Shown: positions 63,677 to 64,000 of the stretch, in pieces
How the letters are laid out: each line of letters opens with the position of its first letter
Position numbering within the stretch: position 1 is the first letter of the stretch
Origin: Rhizoctonia solani
Lineage: Eukaryota; Basidiomycota; Agaricomycetes; Cantharellales; Ceratobasidiaceae
NCBI RefSeq assembly: GCF_016906535.1
Contig: NC_057383.1
Coordinates: 1,116,001-1,180,000, forward strand
Direction of reading: 5' to 3'
Length of the DNA: 64,000 nucleotides
The notes under the pieces: model-generated
Database searches by the model: none
What the model saw: only the letters and a program-made list of their open reading frames with translations
What the model was told of the DNA's origin: nothing
Position numbers and translations under genes: made by a program

Positions 63677-64000
63677 TGAGGTCACCGTCGAACCTAGCAA
63701 TGGCTGATTGTTTATATTCACTTTCTGCGCTGACGTTACGACAGGCTAAGTTTTCGGCCAGTGAGGGCCTAACAACAGCAGTGCGGGGTTATCATGCGAA
63801 CGCTTAGGGCCAGCTAGCCAATCGCGAATGAAGAGCAACACGAGTTCGAGTTAGTTCGCTCCGGTATTCTCCATTTGTGGATATTACACCTTTATTCCCG
63901 ATCAACGTTTAATCGATACCACGAGTTCATCAAAATATGACCGAGGATTTGGGGACGCCCACATACGTCATACCGTTACCTCGTCAATTTATTCTAAATA
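63677..64000. other. Promoter of flavoenzyme copy 2, window edge
   Basis: No gene supported in the last 320 bases. Confidence 0.5.

Overview
The window is fungal nuclear DNA from a basidiomycete. Genes lie on both strands and are split by many 50-70 bp GT-AG introns. Exon models and family signatures (GWT1, DBP4, CLN3/battenin, NADP-glutamate dehydrogenase, Zn2Cys6 regulators, KRE9-like GPI protein) fit an Agaricomycete. Lineage-specific families of LRR-like and HEY[IL]L-type proteins suggest the Rhizoctonia/Ceratobasidiaceae neighbourhood; that placement is inference. I saw no CRISPR array, bacterial element, rRNA, convincing tRNA or intact transposon.

Layout. 0-4 kb: C-terminal scraps of a protein kinase and a SNF5-like protein, then a large coiled-coil/low-complexity protein. 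4.8-12.6 kb: two tandem paralogous seven-transmembrane proteins and the GPI-biosynthesis acyltransferase GWT1, all on the minus strand. 13-20 kb: an LRR/F-box-like gene, the DEAD-box helicase DBP4 and a CLN3/battenin gene. 20-26.7 kb: three members of a lineage-specific family. 27-44 kb: mostly housekeeping genes (glutamate dehydrogenase, a short PAH protein, an NT-C2 protein, mitochondrial bL28, a membrane protein, a KRE9-like wall protein, a glycine-rich membrane protein, a MoCF/CinA-type protein, and a GPR1/FUN34/YaaH acetate transporter). 45-63.7 kb: an accessory region. Here two near-identical FAD enzymes of the LodB/tryptophan-halogenase-like group bracket three tandem Zn2Cys6 regulators, a PNPOx gene and a small gene encoding three repeats of a Cys/Trp-Trp peptide.

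The accessory region is the most interesting part. The small gene (60,808-61,306) has no signal peptide and reads as a multi-copy peptide precursor. It grew by exact 155-bp exon-plus-intron duplications. It sits about 1 kb from a flavoenzyme whose family acts on tryptophan (free, or peptidyl during cysteine-tryptophylquinone formation). I propose a candidate ribosomal peptide (RiPP) locus: repeated Cys/Trp core, flavin-dependent tailoring enzyme in two copies, and local regulators. This is inference and untested.

A technical warning runs through the annotation. Many conserved genes are correct except for missing single bases, often in homopolymers; DBP4 alone lacks ten. Other genes (GWT1, CLN3, the first seven-transmembrane gene, KRE9-like, GPR1-like) are perfectly in frame. 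The pattern looks more like consensus deletions in the assembly than gene decay. Coordinates below are of the sequence as given, and frame breaks are stated per gene.
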